Under the pieces are notes generated by a model, which was not told the DNA's origin, did not search any database, and saw nothing but the letters and a program-made list of their open reading frames with translations. Of a stretch of 64,000 nucleotides of DNA, positions 59,730 to 64,000 are shown piece by piece. The position numbers and the translations under genes are program-made. How positions within the stretch are numbered: position 1 is the stretch's first letter; the number at the start of each line of letters is the position of its first letter. The stretch comes from Mycoplasma procyoni (GTDB lineage Bacteria > Bacillota_I > Bacilli_A > Mycoplasmatales > Metamycoplasmataceae), in NCBI RefSeq assembly GCF_017052595.1, contig NZ_JAFIDB010000006.1:23938-87937 (forward strand), in the 5' to 3' direction.

Positions 59730-61383
59730 AGAATACCACAACCACTAATGGTTCTTTGTCGTACATTTTGTATATTTTTTTTCTTACATTTTTCTTAATT
59801 TTTTCTTGAATATCTTTAAGAACAATCTTTTTAGGAGATTCTAAAAATGCTTGATAAGTTAATGATTTGATTAGATCATGAACTTCTGTTTTTGTTTCTC
59901 TTGTGATGATTCCAGAAGAAGAAATTTGAATATCACCCATTAGTTTTTTAGTTTTGTAATCAACTAAATGAGTGATAATAATTACTCCTTCCCTTGCTAA
60001 AGCTTCTCTTTCTCTAATTACTTCTGCAGAGATATCGCCAATTCCAAAACCATCAATAATTACTTCTCCAACACCCTTTGCAGTTCCTTTTTGAGAGTGT
60101 AATTTCCCATCAATAAAGCTTGCTATTTTTCCGTTTTGCAGAACTATACAGTGAGCATTGTTAATTCCTGCAGCTGCGGCAATTTGAGATGAAACAACCA
60201 TGTATCTATAAAGACCTTGTAAAGGAATGAAGTAATTTGGTTTTAGTGTTTTAGCTGCCATAAAGATATCTTCTCTAGCAGGTCTAATTCTGTAATATTC
60301 GTTTTCTGTAATATCAACTACTCTTGGTGTAATTCTTGCGATTTCATCGAGTGTTAGTGCATATAAAACCTCTAATCCATTTAAAGGAGGCGCAATCATT
60401 ATTACTGTATCTGTAGGTACTAATTTTAAGAAAACATCATTGTTATCTGTAATTCTTAAAAATCTTTGATACAATCTTTCGCTTGTTGAAGTTACTAAAA
60501 TTACAGCATTTTTGTGTTTTGATAAGTCTTTATAGTCAATGAATTCGGGCATTGGAATATTCTCGCCATTGATCTTAATTTTTTGAATTATCTCAACAAG
60601 TTGTCCATAAGTTCTACCATAAACAGCAACTGGTCTGTTGTATTTGAGTGATAAATCTAAAATTTCTTGTAAAAGAGCCATTTCTTCATCAAAAGCCCCT
60701 ACAATAATTCTTGCGTCTTTTTCTGTCTTTTCAAAAACTTTAGAAATTAAAGGAGTAACATCGATTTTGTCAATTGCTTTTCCTTTGTAGTTTGCTCTTC
60801 CAGAATCGATTAATAAAGAGTGAATTCCTTTTGGAGTCTCAACTGAATTTTTGATGTAATCAAGATCTGTTGTTCCATAAATATTTAAAGAACCAACAAT
60901 AAAATTAAGCATTACAACGATTGCTCCATCTTCAGTTTCGATGTTATAACCATAAAGACCTGGTAAAGAACCTGCTAAAGGAATTGCCTTTACAAAAGCG
61001 TGCTTAAAGTTTAATTTTTCAGAAGTTAATGAGATAACTTCGTAGTCATTATGTCCTATTTTGTATTTTGAAAGTCTATCTAGAACTAAAAATTTTGTAA
61101 AAGGAGAACAATAAATTTTTACTCCTTTTATTTTCATCAATAATCAAGGTAGTGCTGAAAAAGATTCATTTTTAGCATCTGTAATGAAAATTCCTCTAAT
61201 TTTGTGTTTATTAGCTTCTAAATAACTAAAATCAGGAATTAAAGTATCAACTCCGTTTGTAGAACTTACAGGAACTTTTGTCCCTGTATTTATAACGAAA
61301 ATATCATCGTTCACTTCAACAACATATGAGTTTTTTCCGTTTTCGTCAAGACCTCCCAGTCCAAAAATGTTAATTTTTGCCAT
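59719..61383 (-). CDS. RNase J paralogue lacking the metal-binding motifs, 554 aa
   Basis: Full-length RNase J fold: N-terminal FGLGGLDENGKNSYVVEV, IPDFSYLEANKHKIRGIFIT, beta-CASP region GAFDEEMALLQEILDLSLKYNRPVAVYGR and C-terminal DGFGIGDISAEVIREREAL. The HxHxDH metal motif, HGHEDH in the intact paralogue at 62.1 kb, reads DAKNES. The NHSIPD-type motif reads LAGSLPG, GDFRFD reads LNFIVG, and the HTSGHA block reads RIRPAREDI. So it probably cannot hydrolyse RNA and acts as a structural RNase J2-like partner. The TGA after SFSALP is Trp. SD AAAGGAAA at the start. Confidence 0.88.
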
Positions 61384-61582
61384 TTTTTCCTTTCTTTTAT
61401 TAATAATTGTAAATGTTAAGGTGATTAATTTTATATTATTATAAATTAAAAACTCAAATAGTCTATAAATTATTTAAGTTATTTTATAAGCTTTAAAGCG
61501 AGCTTAAAAACTTTTATTTTTGTAATTTCAAAAAAATTGCCTTTTTTCTTTAAAATTTTTCAAAAAGTGAAATAATTAAATA

Positions 61583-61936
61583 GTAGATGGTAAAACATCT
61601 ACACTCCCTTTCTGATTATATTTTTCTTGTCTTGAGGGGTTAAAAATTTGTTTTATTTTAAAAAATCTTAATTTTCCTTTTCCTAGCCTTTTATAGTTAT
61701 ATTTTTAAATTTTATTTGTTGTTAATTTTCAAATTTTCCTTTACTTATTTTATTTTTCCTTTCTCGGGTTTATCATAATTCCTTTGCAAATCAACTGACA
61801 GGAGTTATTTGCGTTTTCACCGAAGGAATTTTGTTTGAATAGTTGCCCTTTCTATATTCAAACATTTTTGCTCATTTATTTTTTTATTGGTTGCTAGGTT
61901 ATATTCTTGCAGGAAAAGGAAAACATTTATAAAAGG
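61583..61936 (-). ncRNA. Candidate structured RNA between the two RNase J genes (family unknown)
   Basis: Minus strand, possible TATAAT near 61955. The domain is closed by a perfect 13-bp helix TTTTCCTTTTCCT (61923-61911) / AGGAAAAGGAAAA (61684-61672). Inside: hairpin GTTTGAATA/TATTCAAAC (61863-61833); then nested helices AATTCCTT/AAGGAATT (61830-61823 with 61784-61777), GCAAAT/ATTTGC and a terminal AACT-AGTT hairpin. A CCTAGC/GCTAGG alternative pairing also exists. It ends near a GTAGATG/CATCTAC hairpin (61602-61583). No RNase P, tmRNA, SRP RNA or 6S signature is found. It could be a stand-alone RNA or the long 5' leader of the RNase J2-like gene. Confidence 0.5.
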
Positions 61937-62104
61937 CGCACTTTTTCAATTATTATATCGATATAAAATTACAATAATATAGACAAAATCAAAGCTTTAC
62001 TAATTTGCTTTGATTTTTTTATTTTGTCTCTTGTAAAAATTTTGTAAAATAATAGAAATTAAAACTTGAAAGTTTACATTATTAATATAAAGTTAGGAGA
62101 AATT

Positions 62105-63859
62105 ATGCAACCAACAAAAATGTTTGCATTGGGAGGAATGCAAGAAATCGGGAAGTCTACTCTTGTTATAGAAGACCAAAACGATATTGTAATTATTGAT
62201 GCAGGAATTAAATTTGCAGACAGTTTTACAACAGGAATAAAAGGAATTATTCCGGATTATTCTTATTTAAAAGAAAATCAAGATAAAATCAGAGGATTAT
62301 TTATCACACACGGACACGAGGATCACATCGGAGGAGTTACTTATCTTTTACAGCAAGTTCATGTACCTACAATTTATGCTCCAAGAATTGCAATTCAGTA
62401 TCTAAAGGCTAAATTTGATGATAGAGGAATAAGAAGAAAAATTAACTATGTAGAGATCGAAAGAGACGCAGTGCACAAATTCAATTCTCTTGTTGTTGAT
62501 TTTTGAACAGCTCAACACTCGATTCCAGATGCTTTTGGAATCCGAGTTACTTCGCCAAATGGATCAATTATGTGTACAGGAGACTTTAGATTTGACTATA
62601 CACCAATCGGAAACTTCACAGACTTTTCTAGACTGCAAGAAATTGGAGAACAAGATCTTAGCGTGCTTTTATCAGACTCAACAAATGCTATGAGACCTTT
62701 TCACTCACCGAGTGAAAAAGATATTCTTAAAGACATCGAAACACACATGCTTGCGGCTCAAAAGAAAATTATCATTACAGCTTTTGCTTCAAACTTAACT
62801 AGAGTAAAAGTTATTATTGAGCTTGCTGCAAAATTAGGTAAAAAAGTCGTTACTTTTGGTCGTTCAATGGTTAGTGGTGTTCAAATAGGTAGAAAAATGG
62901 GCTACATTGATGCACCTGCTGATGTCTTTATTGACAAGAAAAATATTTCCAAATATCAAGACAACGAGTTAGTTATTTTAACAACTGGATCTCAAGGTGA
63001 GCAAATGGCTGCCCTAAACAGAATGTCTTTAGGAAAACACCCTCAAGTTACACTAAAACACGGAGATATGATTATTTTCTCTTCTTCACCAATTCCTGGA
63101 AACAGAATTAAAATTGAATTATTAGTTAACAAACTATACAAACTTGGTGCAATTATAAAAGAAAATGGTGTAGATGGATATCTGCATACTTCTGGGCACG
63201 CTTACAAAGAAGAACACGAAAAAATCTTTAAACTTACAAAACCAACTTACTTTGTACCTTACCACGGAGAATACAGAATGTCTGTAGTTCACGGTCAAAC
63301 AGCCGTTGAAAACGGTGTAAAACCTGAAAACATTATTATTCCAAAAATTGGAGAAGTTCTTTATTTAAAAAACAAAGTTTTAACTAAATCAAAAGAAGTT
63401 GTAAATGCTGGACCGATTTTCATTGATGGAGATGTTGTTTCTAAAGTAAACTCAAATATTATCAAAGAAAGAGCAGCTTTAGGAGAAAACGGATTTGTCT
63501 ATGTTACTATAGCAATTGATAGAGAGAAAAATAACATTGTTGGACGCCCAAGAGTCATCTCAAGGGGTTCTTTCTATGTTAAAAAATCAACAGAATTTGT
63601 AGAAGAAATTAAAAGAATTGCTCACGGTGCTATTCTGTTTACAATTAGAAACAAAAAGGACTGAACAATTCCAGAACTTAAACAACTAATTGAAGAAAGA
63701 CTAACTCCTTTCTTCTACAGAGAAAAAAGAAGAAATCCTTTAATTCTTTCTTCTTTCCTCTTTACAGACAACAAGAAAAATCCTCTTGAAGGTCTTGAAA
63801 ACACAATTACAAATACAGAAATTGAAGATGATATTGAATTAGAAGACCAAGACGAATAA
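62105..63859 (+). CDS. rnjA: Ribonuclease J (active type), 584 aa
   Basis: 5'-exo/endoribonuclease of the beta-CASP metallo-beta-lactamase family, central to mRNA decay in mollicutes. All metal motifs are present: IDAGIKF, ITHGHEDHIGG (HxHxDH), AQHSIPDAFG, TGDFRFD, and HTSGHAYKEE near residue 370; SDSTNA in the beta-CASP part. ATG 62105 with SD AGGAGA is chosen; an in-frame TTG upstream has no SD. It reads through TGA near 63662 (Trp) into a C-terminal acidic extension. Divergent from its inactive paralogue. Confidence 0.95.
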
Positions 63860-63904
63860 AATACAAAAACTCCCCTGTGTTTCCCAGTTTAGGCAAGAAA
63901 CAAG

Positions 63905-63942
63905 AAATATCACTTTTTTACAAAAGTTGATATTTTTTTATA
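63905..63942. terminator. Terminator after rnjA
   Basis: AAATATCA-CTTTT / AAAAG-TTGATATTT hairpin (one mismatch) followed by T7; also fits as the end of the minus-strand ORF at the window edge. Confidence 0.7.
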
Positions 63943-64000
63943 ACAGCACTTTAGATAATATCTCCATAAATTCTTTATACAATAATTCTTCTTCAAGGTC
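63938..64000 (-). CDS. C-terminal end of a minus-strand gene (partial)
   Basis: Twenty in-frame codons to a TAA at 63940-63938, reading DLEEELLYKEFMEILSK then VLL. Acidic, helical. It ends on the shared terminator, which supports a real gene converging with rnjA. Identity unknown. Confidence 0.4.
   Translation of the reverse strand, partial: DLEEELLYKEFMEILSKVLL

Noticed and set aside
59719..61383. Apparent split of the RNase J-like gene into two ORFs at about 61141
   Set aside because: The interruption is a TGA, read as Trp in this code; the frame is continuous.
61561..61990. RNase P RNA, tmRNA or SRP RNA in the RNase J gap
   Set aside because: None of GAGGAAAGTC, a tRNA-like CCA end, or GGAAGCAGCC-type motifs could be found on either strand.
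1..64000. CRISPR array or prophage/IS element
   Set aside because: No regularly spaced repeats, transposase, integrase or Cas motif was seen; the HNH protein is too small and isolated to be Cas9.

Overview
This is a mollicute chromosome segment, most likely from the hominis-type lineages (Mycoplasmopsis/Metamycoplasma and relatives). It is very AT-rich. UGA is read as tryptophan in nearly every gene: ftsY, lepA, ileS, rnjA and others run straight through in-frame TGA codons at conserved Trp positions. The cell carries many lipobox lipoproteins and no cell-wall genes are visible. I do not assign a species.

Layout. 1-5.6 kb (minus): a sugar ABC importer operon with a MalE-like lipoprotein and a MalF-type permease that carries a ~600-residue coiled coil. 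5.9-8.7 kb (plus): two tandem DHH phosphoesterases (NrnA/MgpA type), then a Dam methylase. 8.8-13.0 kb (minus): a lipoprotein with an unusual structured leader, then a D-lactate dehydrogenase between two paralogous AEC-family carriers. 13.3 kb: a small HNH nuclease behind a poly-T promoter. 13.7-33.6 kb (minus): the surface/virulence block. It holds an acidic lipoprotein, a pair of small membrane paralogues and a four-gene operon of two ~1,625-aa DUF31/MIP-like serine-protease lipoproteins, a Big_4/discoidin lipoprotein and a 1,976-aa GH84-discoidin surface protein. 33.9-39.3 kb (plus): a three-gene membrane operon, a subtilase-lipoprotein pair, tRNA-Gly and another leader-controlled membrane gene. 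39.3-41.4 kb: a membrane protein and its decayed copy. 41.5-64 kb: mostly housekeeping genes (ldh, tsaC-like, rpiB, yitT-like, rpoE, argS, grpE, hrcA, lspA, ileS with a T-box, lepA, ylxM/ftsY and two RNase J paralogues).

The most unusual content is a recurring leader architecture at 9.6-9.8, 35.5-35.7 and 38.3-38.5 kb. In each, the predicted mRNA 5' end is perfectly complementary to the U-tract and downstream bases of a terminator-like hairpin, and a 25-26 codon leader ORF with strong SD context lies between. Two copies differ by a compensatory change in the stem. A fourth leader ORF, at 56.7 kb, contains a C8 tract. I know of no named system matching these.

Other notable points: a GH84 protein whose catalytic Asp pair reads Ser-Ser; an RNase J paralogue with all metal ligands replaced; a ~250-nt structured RNA candidate between the two RNase J genes; and homopolymer tracts that could drive phase variation. 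The surface block suggests a host-protein/glycan-degrading or binding module anchored on the membrane.
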